A DNA stretch of 64,000 nucleotides, from positions 11,150,501 through 11,214,500 of the forward strand of contig JAYKKI010000016.1 of NCBI GenBank assembly GCA_039881145.1, given 5' to 3'. The notes under the pieces were generated by a model. That model was given only the letters and a program-made list of their open reading frames with translations, ran no database searches and was not told the DNA's origin. Source of the DNA: Druceiella hillmani (taxonomy: Eukaryota; Arthropoda; Insecta; Lepidoptera; Hepialidae). Position 1 is the stretch's first letter. Every line of letters starts with the position of its first letter. Positions 47,441-60,084 of this stretch are shown here, piece by piece. The position numbers and the translations under genes were made by a program.

Positions 47441-50400
47441 AGAAATGGGGGTCTGTAATATTTGAAGTGTTAATAATAGTCCATCGCTAAAAAACGAGAT
47501 AAAAATTAACCTTGTTTTCCGCTTACTCTTTTTCTTGTACTATTAGTTGTCTCTTTTATTCTAATTATGGGCTGTATGAAATTACGATCGAAAAGGGTTC
47601 GCCAGTGAGTGATCTTATTATAATTATGGATTATTATTTCATACGTCACAGTCATATTATAGAGACTCTCGAATCCATAGACATCCATACGACATCCATA
47701 GCTTCGAATACACCGTGACTATATTAAAATATTTAATTAGTATTCTTGAAATTTACGCTCTCATCCAGTCTTCGTATCAAGTTACTAACATCCACAATCT
47801 GGATTGTGTTTACAAAATTCAAGTATTTAAGACATTTAATAGGTCTTTGCATCACAAATGGTGTAGGAATTGTCATCATTTATTATCTTTAAATTTTATA
47901 ATGGGTGTGGTCAGATGTATTTCCCTTCAGCTCCAATGGGACCTGCTTTAAATCATAATTTTTTTTTAAATATGAAGTCATTATATTGATAACCTCTCGA
48001 CATTAAATTTAGTAGCATTACGGTCTCAAATTTATTTCACCTGTATAGAGTGCGTGCGACTATGGCTCAAGATACGCTCAGCCTTGATATCTTTTTTTAC
48101 TCCATTGACCGTTTCAAGAATGGGTTGCAAAGTTGCTAGGTAGTTTACGATCGATCAAACTAAAGTTTGACATTTATTCGAAATGCTGTATATTTCCATC
48201 GATATCCTTCATTGTTTGCATTACCTATTATTATTTGTCGTTGTTACGGTACATCCACGCGTCTAAAACTTTTGGTAGATATTTAAGTTGGGCAGGGTTT
48301 TAAATAAATAAATAAATGTTATATGAAATATATTTTCATAAATATTACGGAATATTTTTTTAAATTTTTTTTTTTAAACTAGAGAACTGCCGCTTAATTG
48401 GTATTTTTACGTCAATTAATTATGTGTATAGTGACATGACGTTCAGTTATAATGTATTCTTTACACAGTTTTTACCATGTCAAAGATGCATTCATAAAGT
48501 ATGTGCAAATTAATTAATATTTGTTAATTGTGTTTATTTTTGCTTAGGAAGAGTGTCATATGTATTTAATTTTAACAAACTTAAAAATACTCTAATTCTA
48601 AATTGCAAATATAAGAATCATGAAAAAAAAACGTAGAAATCAAAATTGTACTTATATTTTCCTTGAACGATTCCTTTTCAAAATACTTAATTTAAAGGGT
48701 AAATTACAGCTAAGTGGACTATACTAATTGTATGAATAACTTATGACGTGTCGGTCTGGCAAAATTTCATAAAAATTCCATGTAAATGACTTACATCAGC
48801 TATAAATATAACTTTATATTTTAGAATGTATATATTCATTTATCAATTCGGTAACTTCAAAATCCTGGATCGTGTGGAAAGAAGTATTTCACCCAGGTGA
48901 GAGTTTAGGCAAACGTTCTTTTGTGTAAGTTATTCGTACGTCTGGAAGTGGGTGAAAATTTTATTAAATAATATCATTACATTCATACATACATGCATAT
49001 GTGCAAGCAAATTTAAAGAAATCTAGTTAAAAGGATGTGTAATAGTTCAAAATATACTTATGGTTTGATGACAAAACAGAACTTAATATAGTCTTATTTT
49101 CTATTAGAATTACATATAAAATTATGAGCTCTTAAATAAGGAGCTTGTAGTGTTCTCAAAGTTCCCCAAAACTGTGAGAAAAAATATTATTTACACTTAA
49201 CTATTTCTGCCCGACTGTATCGGCACGGGATCCTCATAGTCCGAACTCTACTCTACTTAACAGATTTCTACGTATTTTTATTCACGAGTTCTTTTTATTC
49301 TTAATTTCATCGTAGGTGACATTTAACACTGCTTTCTAAGATATCTATTCCTTGCCTACTGACATTAAGTGTAACATTTGTTAGGTTCGACTTATATTTT
49401 TCATTATTTGGAAAATGTACATGCAAAGTTTAGATTTAGCATAACTTTAACCAAGAGTTTCAAGTGACGGATGGAAGTAGTCATATATGCCAATTGACAT
49501 ACGGGTCAATAAATAATAATAGATATATGGTGCTTATATTCATTCGGCTATTCCACAACGTTTAGCCAATTTTGTGTATTCCAAACTTCGAGATCTGAGA
49601 AAATATCGTTACAGAGGGCAATTAATTACTTACATAACACATTCAGAATATACAATCCCAATAAACATGGGATTTTATCAAAATTCCCCTGCTATTACTC
49701 TATATTTTCCAATGATCATTATCGATATAGCAGTAAAATGTGTCAAATATATTATTATCTAGTTTTACATTTTCCTCTTCTTTGTTATTTACATGCAATA
49801 AGGTTGCGTTTGTTTCATTTTGAAATATCGAAAAAATCATAATCGATCTAGCCTAAATGTACTTAGTGCGAAGATGTAGACGCAGGTCAATGTGTTCCCA
49901 TACCAGGATAAAGCACAACAAAGACGATAAAAAGCTATATGGATGCGGATATAAATTTCCCTAAAATAGCTTTTGCGCAAAAAACTTTCCACAATAATTC
50001 ACGTGACTAGTTTAAGAAATTCCTAAATTGATTGGCCGAGAATTCCTCAATAGATTGACCGGTCGGAATTCTATCTATTATTTTGTGCTACTTTTCATCT
50101 AGTGTTTGTTTAATTTCTTATATTTTGTTACTTATATAATTTATTATATTCCTATATTTAATTTCTTATATTCTTATATTTTATTATGAGTGTAACTATG
50201 TTATAATTATGTTGCTCCAATAAAGTATAAAAGTTCTTTGCAAGTCGCAAAGATGGCATATTGTATAACGTAAAATTACACTGAAAATTTTATTTTAGTT
50301 TATAGCGTAAATGGGATATTCAATGTTTACTAAACCTTAAGTGAAACTAAGTCATAAAACTTCCATCAAGTAAACGGTCGTATGCTTAAAACCAATTTTC

Positions 50401-52175
50401 AGATTCGTCTATAATTTACATTACTAAGCGCGAGCAATTTAACGGAACATTAGCTGCTATAAATAGCATTATCGTTATTTTAACACAAGCAATGATTAGG
50501 GTTAAATAATCAGTTAAATATTTGTTTGCTATTTTCTTAAGAAATATACACGAATCCGACGAAAGTTGTTTTTGAAAAGTTTATTAAATCAAATGTGTAC
50601 ATAAAGAGATTTTATATCGGATCGTTTTCAACTTTTAATTTGATACATATTGGTTTGTCATCACCTTTCAATTTGATACTTTACACAACCAAGTTTGAAA
50701 GAAAAATATTTTTGTTCTCCCGTTTTGCTTCAAAACGAGATTCTCATAAATATCACTTTAAGTACAAGAGCGTCTGTAAAACAAAACGCTAATGAAGAAG
50801 GAGAAAGAGGAAAACTCACGGACTAACACTTGTTAATTTCGTACTTCAAACATATCTCATTTTCATATTTTTTACATTTCCTACCTAATTTCTTTCTTTG
50901 AGATCTTCTATAGTCTTAATATATAATTTATCATGGTAGCCAATAAAAGTATATCTATGAGTAGTTGAACACTCATAGAATCATAAGCCGAAAACATAGT
51001 ATTACCAACGTGCGTAAGAAATATTGTTACTTAACATACAACGATTTTTTTCCAGAATTCACTGTATCTCGTGACTTGCTTGACAAACACCAAGGCTTTC
51101 AATAAATAATTTTGTTTACACTTCACTCATTTGGTAAATTTTCTGGGGCTTATCAACAAAGTAACGTTTGTATTTTAGATTTCAATAAATCCTAAATGGT
51201 ATTAAATTCCAATGCGATTACGTTGTTCCTTATTAAATTTAAAAATTAAGCGGAAATTCGGAAAACTTTGAAATGTTCAAGAAGAAAAACTGCTTAAGGA
51301 AAAATGTGGGTATACTTATATACGACCGCTAGTAGTCGTAGTTCTTTGACATAATTCAAGAATAACCTTATTTAGCAAGCAAATAGTTAATGAGAGTAAA
51401 ATAATAAAAGAACTGGACTGTAGTTATAAATACGGTTATTAAAATTTAAACTCAATCAAATAATTAAACTTTAAAAACTGAAATTTAAAATTTACTCGAC
51501 CACCGTGTGGTCCACCGTTTTATTTTTCTGCTGGTTTTTCATTATACTCATCTGCCAGATCGGTTCTAAATTATCGCGCTTCTATTTTGTTTACTAACAT
51601 TATTGTTATGTTTTTATATTATAAATAATTATTATTAAATTTAATTTAATTTAGGATTAATTTCAAATTTAAATTTAATTATTTTAAAAATTTCAATGAA
51701 TACTCACCATCCAATTTGATATAAACAAGTGTATATAAAACAGTCTGCATAATCGCCATAATATACTCAAGATGTGAAATAAATTATGCGAAAGAAATAT
51801 CTGTCATTACATATGAATTACATTTTAAATTCAAAATTTTCCCTTTCTAATTTTCTTTTAATTATATGTATATTGGTGCTTGCGAGAACTATATTATAGA
51901 ATATATGGAGCAACATTGCATTCGTGAAAGCAAATTTGCCTTACCTGCCTAACTCTTCAGGAAAAATTGTTATTATTAAATTTGTATTGTTATTTAATTT
52001 ACCAATTTCATGGATTTCACATCTTTTCAACTATTTATTTTACAATAGGAAAGTTCTTTGCATCAAAGCTGATGATAAAAATCGTAATAATCTATTAAAA
52101 AATAAATTGTAATTCCCCATGTTCTATCCTTTTACAATCACAAACTTTGAAAAGAATATATTATGAGATTAATAA
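47441..52175. other. Long stretch without a recognised gene
   Basis: ORFs at 47506-47688 (minus), 47512-47718 and 47715-47951 (plus) overlap each other and show no family resemblance; one of them might be part of a transposon. TTTTAAATAAATAAATAAAT near 48298-48317 looks like a LINE-type tail. A short duplication around 50028-50073 (ATTGATTGGCCGAGAATTCC and AGATTGACCGGTCGGAATTC) is the only other structure seen. Confidence 0.4.
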
Positions 52176-52198
52176 GGGCGAGCGGAGCGAGCCCTAAT
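52173..52198 (+). repeat. G+C-rich hairpin ending in CTAAT
   Basis: GGGCGAGCGGAGCGAGCCC followed by TAATACTAC. It is strikingly G+C-rich in an A+T desert. A GGGC...GCCC stem next to CTAAT resembles a non-autonomous Helitron 3' end (hairpin plus CTRRT), but the hairpin normally sits about 10 nt further from the terminus, so this stays tentative. Confidence 0.35.
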
Positions 52199-52375
52199 AC
52201 TACACTCTAACAACCCGTAAAGTTTTGTGGTACACTTTACAAAAAACTATCACAATTTAACACAATAATTTAAAGTCATATCTAGACGTGTTATCTATCA
52301 TTATTTTTGTATTTAAATATTTTAATAAATTTAAAAAAAAGACGATACGACGATGCGTAGTACTAGCATATGATT

Positions 52376-52640
52376 ACTAGCGCCATCTGTTAGCAAATTA
52401 CGGAATTAATAGAGGATGCGTGCAGATGTATGACATATCTGCGTGCAGGCATGCATTTCTGGAATGTTTAATAAAAAAATCGAAACGTGATATTTGAATG
52501 TTTTATTAACTATACTGTTAATATCGCCATATGTTAGAAATTACAGAATTAATAGGATAGGTAGATGTATAATCTTTCTAAAAAGAGCGTTTATTGACAA
52601 AATCGAAACGTGATACTTAAATGTTTTATATTGTAAATGA
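52376..52640. repeat. Two-copy imperfect direct repeat, ~123-144 bp offset
   Basis: CGCCATCTGTTAGCAAATTA (52381) recurs as CGCCATATGTTAGAAATTAC (52525). AATCGAAACGTGATATTTGA (52478) recurs as AATCGAAACGTGATACTTAA (52601). The offset difference shows an internal length change between units. Confidence 0.8.
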
Positions 52641-53184
52641 ATGGATAGAAAGTTGTGGAGGTTAAATAAACTACGTAAATTGAATAAAACAAGATAAATA
52701 AAAGCGCTGAATTACAAAATTGTGGATGTACGTGAATAGGTTATATTAAAAAGTATATATTAAAATCAGAAGTTAGATTTATATTTGTCACTTAATTTTT
52801 AATGGGATGAAGTTTAAAGTTTACAAATACTTTAAGCTTTAACCTTTCAATTCACCATTTTAATTCATCAATTCATAAAATTTTTATTTGTACTGTTTTT
52901 TTACCAACTTCTACTGCTCAAATTTTTTCATTCTGTACTTACAATAATATGATCGTTACATGAAACTGATTCGATTTGCAAATCAAAAAAGCAAAGTTAG
53001 TTTTTTAGTTTATTTTGACCATACGGTACAAATTGTAAGGGTAAATTTAACAAACTCACTATTGAGACTTCTTTAATCGTCAAAAATGAAATAATTTTAA
53101 CAATTTTGGATTAGGTATTGTCACAGCGAAATACCTCGAAGACTTAATTAACTAGTCATTAAAAAAGCGACAGTAACCGTTTGA
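52641..53184. other. Non-coding A+T-rich stretch
   Basis: Nothing recognised. Confidence 0.45.
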
Positions 53185-54520
53185 CGTCTTAAGCAAGAGA
53201 ACGTCAGAAAAGAACTCGCGATGCTGAATTGTATTCTTATCGCGAAAATACTATTTTTTTAACATGCCGCTAATTTAGAAGCTACTTAGAAAAAAGTGCA
53301 ATTGACACATTGCAATATATGTCATCGTCGTTGGTTTTATTTACATATTGAACAAGATGGACTTTGTAATCTTTGTCACAAATTTCAAGTAAAAAGTAAA
53401 ATCAATATATTTTTCAGACAATAATATGAATCCTGGACTACAACCTGATGTTTAAAAAAAAACATTTCTTGAATAACAATTAATCGCTAAACTTCACTCG
53501 ATTATTACAGTATGTCGACTGAAAAGTGATCAATTTGGATATAGTGGGCCAGTCATCAATTTTCATCAAGACGTTACAGATTTCATTACCTCTTTACCTT
53601 CATTCTATTTATATTATTTCAAAATATATTTTTATTAGAAAAAATTATGGTAAACGGTTTAAACATTTTGTTGTAAAACGTAATAATGTTGAGGCTGCGT
53701 TGAAATATCTTAAAAATGATAATTCTTGATATAGTGATGTTATTATTGATGAAAATAATTTACAATATTTACCGGATAATGAAAGTGTTTTTCAACAAAT
53801 TATATTAAGAAAATCAAAATATTTTGTTTAATTTGAATTGCGAAGATGGTGATCAAAATATATTGTATAATAATATTAATGAATCTGGACCCCAACGGTG
53901 ACTTTTCAATGTAATCGAAAGGCAGTAAATAGTGTATCAAATATTCAGGAAGAAAATAATGGTTCTCGTGTTTTACCTTGGCCTAGATAGGATTAATGAA
54001 TTCACGTGTGATGGTAAAGGTGACCTTCGAGATAGATGAATTTTTAAAATTTTTAATAATGACTATTCTAAAGTTCTAAAATCGGTAAATATAGACGAAT
54101 TAGATTAACTTGACTCATTTATTATGGAGCTTCAGGTTATGTTGAAAATGTAATTTATGGAGAAAATTATAATTCCTCTGATCAAATGCCACGAGTGTAA
54201 TGGATAGGTTTCAAAATTATTCTCATTCAACCTACGAAAACAGTAGGTGTGTTCCAATACCGCCCATAATTAAATTTTGGAAAAGTGGAAATACTAATTG
54301 TTACATTAAACAATTCCATTACAATTAGATTTCGCTAATTCGCTTTTCCAATTCATAAGTTGCAATGTTTAACATTAAATATAGCAGTTGTAGATGTGGG
54401 AGAAAAAGAAACTTTTCTTGGTTTAACATATGTCACGTTTTCAGGAGTAAAACATTAGAAGGATTTTTCTGTAATTAAATAGAATATTTTCCTCTAAAAG
54501 ATTAAATAATATTAAAAACT
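53185..54520 (+). pseudogene. Second Helitron lineage, internally deleted
   Basis: Plus strand, multiple frames. N-terminal part: ERQKRTRDAELYSYREN (from about 53200), then a zinc-knuckle-like CNICHRRWFYLHIEQDGLCN (about 53313-53380, CxxC...CxxC), INxQLIAKLHSIITV-like text, SGPVINFHQDVTDFITSLPS (about 53545-53600), and RNNVEAALKYLKNDNS with YSDVIIDENNLQYLPDN (53680-53785). These are the pre-Rep blocks of Helitron proteins (DUF6570 region). NEFTCDG (about 53995) begins the next block. The Rep and most of the helicase are missing. At about 54120 the text jumps to the helicase end: SxCVPIPP-like VFQYRP, QFPLQLDFA, IHKLQCLTLNIAVVDVGEKE and GLTYVTFSGVK (54390-54460), equivalent to PIF1 IHKSQGLTLxxAVVDxGxKE...GLTYVALSRVK. 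Confidence 0.82.
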
Positions 54521-56319
54521 CATATATGTTAAAATGTGGGAGGTGAGAAGAAATTCTTATGGAGAATTCAAGATTTTAATAAAATTAAAATTTTTAAAGT
54601 AAAGAATAACTATTGTTTCTTTAGCATAACTAATGTGTCATAATTTTGCTTAACAGTATTTGGGAAAATAATTTGTTAAATGACAGGTTATTCGAATTAT
54701 TTATAATAATATAATGATTTCAAAAGTTGTATCTACCTACTTATAATTTTTATTAAAAAATCTTTATTTCGAACAAAGCGACGTAATATTAAAAATTAAA
54801 AATGCTAGTAGTTTATAAGTCTTAAATGAATTTTTTTAATCACATCCATTATAGATTTGATTTGATTTTTTGCTGTGTCATTAACTACGGTCTTTATGTT
54901 TTTTTCTACTATTATTCAACAAAAACACTTCGAATTTTTTGTCGCAGCGCAATCTTTGTCAATAAAAGTTAATCTGGAAATTTCACACTCACCTCAAAAA
55001 TCTCTCTATTCTGCCATACTACTAGCAAATCGTGAGATGATGTTTTTAGTTAGTTCTTTTAAGAGTATTTTATTTTTAATTAGAATAATTTTTTGGAAAA
55101 TTCGTAACACACTCTGTGAACGTATGATGAAAATCACGTAGATTACATGAATGATATTTTTGATTATTTTTTACTAAAGTTTCGCATTGTAATTTGATAT
55201 CTTCAGATTAATCCCTTAAAGTGAGAATTCCCAACTTTTAAAGAAATCACAAGACGTAGTCCCAAATAAATGCAATTAAAATACACTTGTCTACAAATTT
55301 CACTATTAATTAAGCTGTTCTTACCATTAAACTTGTTTTGTTTGTTAAATTATTTCCTCTTTACATGTGCTCTGAAGAAGTAAAAAGTATCAAATACGCT
55401 AAATTAGTACATTTAAATATGGATTAAAAAGAGAATCACTTTGATGTATTGAGTTAATTAAAACTATTTGCAAAGACACAGGCGTGTAATTACGTAATTT
55501 ACGTCGTTTGACATGAAATTAATTATCGAGTATAAAATTCAGACAAAAGAGGAAACTATTTCTCTTTAGTTACTATAAAGAAGTTCCTCGTGTAAGTATA
55601 TAACTGCTATTTATAATGTGAACGCCTCCAGTCACAGAAAAGTCTCAGTAATTTATTGGACTTTAGGCAAATTACGCTCTTCGTCCGAATGAATTTCCAG
55701 CGTCCTAAATTTTCACAGCGTATAACGTTATTGAACTAGGTTAGTTGTAATAGAAAAATGTCATCCTAACAATTATTTTTACGCCTCTATTCTTAAGTAT
55801 TAATTGTTAAAATGACTGTTTTGTAATGGGTTTTATGACATTGTTTTCTAACTTCTTTAATTCGTGAACTAAATTAAAAAGTGATATTTAATATTTGCCA
55901 AATTAAAAGTTAATCTAGTAATACTAAATCAACTATTGCTATTTTTTTTTTGTTCAGTAGATATTTTAAGGTATAGACTTTTTATTTCATTTTACAGGTG
56001 AGTAAGTTTTGTTACGTTTTTCTCTTTTAAATTTCAATCGGTCATTAGTACAAAAAGATGTCATTTTATGACGCAATTTATTGCATCTTGACGGAAAGGG
56101 AAGTACAAAATTTTGTTTTTCATTCAATATTAAGGAGTAATGTTGTCAGTTTTGCTATAAAATAGAGTATTTATACTACTGAATTCTTGTAAAACTCCGT
56201 ACGTATAAATAACGATAACAGTTTATTGGATAATTAAAACAAAGAGAATATATTCTTTTACTAATATCCTTAACTACAAATTTGCAAGTTTAAATTAAGA
56301 CATATATAAAGAAAGATTA
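54521..56319. other. Non-coding A+T-rich stretch
   Basis: The 88-codon ORF at 54875-55141 is F/I/L/S-rich and unidentified; I do not credit it. Nothing else recognised. Confidence 0.45.
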
Positions 56320-56647
56320 TTAAAAAAAATTAAATGACGTTGATTTACTAGATAGCATCTCTAATAGTAACCATAAATAAACAAAATAAACGGGGAACCG
56401 GAGAAGGTCTATACAAAATTAAAAAAAACCTTAAATTGAAAACATCAAAAACCAAAAACAAAAGCGACGTTATAGGAGAGTCTCTTTAAAAAATTAAATG
56501 ACATTGATTTATTGGATAGCACCTCTAATAGTAATCATAATTAAACAAAATAAACGGGGAACTGGAGAAGGTCTATACAAAATTTTAAAAAACCTTAAAT
56601 TAAAAACACCAAAAATCAAAAACAGTAGCGACGTTATAGGAGAGTCT
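56320..56647. repeat. Two tandem copies of a 164-bp unit
   Basis: Unit 1 (56320-56483) and unit 2 (56484-56647) share AAATTAAATGAC(G/A)TTGATTTA, AAACAAAATAAACGGGGAAC, GGAGAAGGTCTATACAAAAT and GCGACGTTATAGGAGAGTCT in register. I estimate about 90 % identity with one or two single-base indels. The unit encodes no recognised protein. It could be a dimeric satellite seed or a local duplication. Confidence 0.95.
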
Positions 56648-58120
56648 ACAAAAAGGAATATCATCTAAGATTTAAACTACAAATTCTTAGTTGGAGTTAC
56701 GTTAAGAATAAACATTTTTTTTTCAAATATTTACATTAATTTAGGTTATATTATAAAGAGATATAAACTTAATATCATAAGTGTTTGATCTTTAGTATAA
56801 AGACTGAGGCCGTGGCTTTTGCCATTTTTATTAAATATGCAGCTAATTGTTTGTTTCTCATTAATTTAAGCTGAACCGTGAGCGGTGATCCAACTTGATA
56901 ATTTTGCATCGAGGTAGAGATAAATTGCTTAAATTTTTAATAACGTAATATTATAGTCCCTTTTGTGATATTATGAATTACATGCTGATAGTACCCCAAG
57001 AAATAAAAGAAAAAATTTTCAGATATATTTTCACTGAGTACTGAGTGGAAAAATATATTTCTTTGTAAATAAACCCAAAAATTTAGGATTTTTATTTTGT
57101 TGTAATTTTGAACAAAATTAAAAATATAACCCTTACTGGCAAAGTCTTTACAACATAGTTTGACCTATTTGTGGTTACGTCTAATTACTTTAATAGAAAC
57201 GCCAAGACTGCACGCTATAAAAGGAAAACAAGTTAGCCAATATTTTGAGAAACTAATCCGTTTAAACTAATTTGAGAAAAGACTTTTATGATATTTGAAA
57301 GACCCTAATTCTATTGAGTTTTGACAATATATCCCACATCGTGCATCTAACCATAAAAAAGTCAAAAATAAAGTAACGCAGAGCAAATAAGAATTGATCT
57401 GGTATTGATTTTTTTACCTCTAGATCTGTTTAAAATTTTACATTTTTATTCATCAGCAAGTGAACTGTTTTGGTGGCGTAAATTTTGTATTAAGATGAAT
57501 TTTTTTATTTTTCGTATCACGAAAATCGGTCATATGTATTCTACCACTAAAGCAAAGAATGTGTCCCCTTACACATAACATTATACTACCAATTATTAAA
57601 TAGAATACATATTGTCTGAATGGTATAAGCAATTTATCCTGTACATCAAAAAAAGAAACACGTGAGGGGTCGTATGAAAGAAAATACTGAATAATTCCAT
57701 AATTAGAATGCTCTTCTGCGGTCATAGAAGTTTATTCATTTGAAAACCAACAACGTCGCAACATGTTTAACAATCTAACCTGATTACGAAAGGGTCTTAA
57801 ACCATCTCATTGCTTGATAACGATTATGAAGTAATTTTTTCTCTATTTCTCACTATTTTAAGAATAAAGGAGATAACAAGTTAAAGTCTAATTATGATAA
57901 AATTTTTGTAATGAAACATAAGAGGGAAACTTTATATCGTTATGTAATAGATAAATTTACAATATAAAAACAAACAAATATCAAATTTGTTTGTTAAGTT
58001 TGATTATATATCAAAGCCGATAAACGGAAATACTTTATAATTTCTTACGTATGAAATAGATTGTTACTACATCGTCGTTTTTTTTAATTTTCTCATTTAA
58101 AATTCAACATTGTTAATATA
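56648..58120. other. No recognised gene
   Basis: A 90-codon minus ORF (57453-57725) reads MTAEEHSNYGIIQYFLSYD... and has slightly less biased composition than its surroundings, but no domain or homologue is recognised. The remainder is plain A+T-rich DNA. Confidence 0.4.
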
Positions 58121-58165
58121 TTATATATATATACATATATTTATATATATATATATATACACATA

Positions 58166-58226
<61 letters not shown>
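58121..58226. repeat. (TA)n microsatellite with ATATTTATAT insertions
   Basis: TA tract interrupted twice by (A)CATATATTTATAT, ending in pure TA. It directly precedes the 3' side of the minus-strand LINE relic. Confidence 0.95.
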
Positions 58227-58229
<3 letters not shown>

Positions 58230-58373
58230 GCAATGCTTATTATCTAACGTACAGTTTTTTTTTTTGTGTTTATTTGCAATCAGATCGAAACTATATGCGA
58301 TTTGTTATATGACCCTTCACGTGTTTCGTTTTATCATTTCCAAGGAGCTCCTCAACAGGAGACACCTCATCCT

Positions 58374-58690
58374 TCATCCTTCACCAATTATATCATGGCG
58401 TTTCAGTCGTTTATTGTAGGAGATGGTTGCTAACGCAGTAGCTAAATCATTTGGGTGGTTTTCCAGCCGTGTTTTATATTTATGCCTTATTAATTTTAAC
58501 TCCTCCTTAATTGTTGTTATTTTCAGAGCTTCGTGGATCTTTGTGTTGGTGATGAACCATGGTGCATTGGAAATGGTTCTTAGCATACCATTTTGCAGCC
58601 TTTGCATTATGTTCAAATTGGAGTCGCAAGCACTTCCCCACAGTTGTGCACCATATGTCCAACGTACAGTTTAAAAAAATTCTTGTGAAC
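58374..58690 (-). pseudogene. Jockey-like LINE reverse transcriptase, C-terminal end
   Basis: Minus strand, open from about 58670: WTYGAQLWGSACDSNLNIMQ, LRTISNAPWFITNTKIHEAL, IKEELKLIRHKYKTRLENHP and NKRLKRHDIIGEG. This matches the WTYGxQLWGxAxxSN...ILxxFQ...LRxIxxAPWYxxN...HPNxL...RRLKR signature of the Jockey-clade RT C-terminus. Stop at 58374. Upstream of WTYG the expected sequence is lost within a few residues, so the insertion is 5'-truncated or deleted. No stop interrupts the ~95 residues present, so this fragment is less decayed than the other LINEs here. Confidence 0.9.
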
Positions 58691-58830
58691 ATATTCCATT
58701 TCGTGACTCTAAGTTAAATCTGCTTACTAAACCAGTTTTATAGGTGAAGTCGTTCTAGAAACATTTCATTAATCGATGAAATTGAGACCGGAAAATATAT
58801 AGATGTCAAAACTAATATCAATTCAAAAGT

Positions 58831-59178
58831 ATGGAGTATTTAATTCATTTTATACCTAAATATAGATTTTCGAAGCTCAAAATATTAATGGAAGCAACAA
58901 AATTCTGTTGTTATTTGCATTGTAATTTGAATTTCACTTTGAGTCACAAAGGTCCTAAACAATGTGCAAAACAATTTAATTCGAAAATGCAATTATATTT
59001 TATGAAATCTAACGGATGCGTAGCTTTTGAAGCTGTTTCAATTATTTGGAATAATTTGAATAGCGCAAATCTTTATAATCATGTTGTGCTAATAAAAGTT
59101 TTGGAAAAAACGGGTTTTATTTTTAACAGTGAAAAATATTTTATAACGTATTTTACAATTCGTCACGAGTTGTCATAA
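58831..59178 (+). CDS. Unidentified ORF, 115 codons
   Basis: The longest non-repeat, non-transposon-like open frame in the window. The peptide has several Cys and His residues (CCYLHCNLNF, SHKGPKQCAKQF) and a fairly even composition (CVAFEAVSIIWNNLNSANLY). I do not recognise a family. It starts with ATG and ends with TAA, has no visible promoter, and lies 140 bp after the Jockey-like LINE relic on the opposite strand. It may be a host exon, a transposon fragment or chance. Confidence 0.25.
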   Translation: MEYLIHFIPKYRFSKLKILMEATKFCCYLHCNLNFTLSHKGPKQCAKQFNSKMQLYFMKSNGCVAFEAVSIIWNNLNSANLYNHVVLIKVLEKTGFIFNSEKYFITYFTIRHELS

Positions 59179-60084
59179 ATAAGATCTTAATACTATTTTC
59201 CTTTAATTGCGGTCGATGGTTTAAAACTAGTTATGGTTTAGGTTTAGAAACTAGTCTACCGATATTAATGATAGTAGCTTGGTAATTCTTGGTATTAAAA
59301 AATAGATTCATTTTTGAACCTACTCACCGATTGAAGTAAAATTATCATAGAGAGTACTGATGAAAATTAATATAGAATGTATTTGTCCATGCACGTTTAT
59401 ACGTTGGCTATCGGCTGAAATAAAATCATCGATATTGAAATATCAAGTAATCAGTGTTATATCACTAAAGAAAAACCTCGGACACACCCTTTGAAATACC
59501 AAGTAATCAGCGATTAAAAATTTACATTTGAAGACGTAAGAGATTATCTACGGTTTTAAACTGAGCTGAAATGTTTTAATAAATGTTAATATAGACTTTA
59601 CGACAATTAATAAAACAATAAAATAAAGAAATTTAATGAATTGTTGAAATTATTAAGTACAAATACAGCGATAATGTTAGTCATAGCTAAATGTAAATCA
59701 TTTGTGATTTTCACCCATGCAACCGGGCTAATGTAATTACTTTTTGAAGAGAATTCAAATCATTCTTCCAGTGTTTTCTTGCATTATATTACTGGTTGTA
59801 TTTATTCTTATTAAACATTCTCAACAAAGTTTTTCTCTAATATACCTTAAGGTAAAGGTTTCTCTTATATAAAGAGACAGCTCTTTATATACTTACAGAA
59901 AATTTTCTAATTATAAAAGTCGTTTTTGAAAGAGTAATTTTTACTGTTGCGTTTAATATAAATGATTACTATTTCGGAGCTTGATTGTAACACAATTCTA
60001 CTTAGCTGAATCCAATGTTTTCCCAACAAATTTTGTAAATGGTTCAAATTCTGATAATTAACATTAGTATCGTAAATAAAGTGA
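59179..60084. other. Non-coding A+T-rich stretch
   Basis: A short duplication TGAAATATCAAGTAATCAGT / TGAAATACCAAGTAATCAGC (near 59436 and 59492) is the only structure seen. Confidence 0.5.

Noticed and set aside
55370..55425. Third hammerhead (CTGAAGAAG ... TACGCTAAA)
   Set aside because: CUGAAGA is present, but the GAAA block is absent and stem I and stem III pairing could not be drawn.
58423..58674. Plus-strand ORF of 83 codons
   Set aside because: Shadow of the Jockey-like LINE RT on the minus strand.
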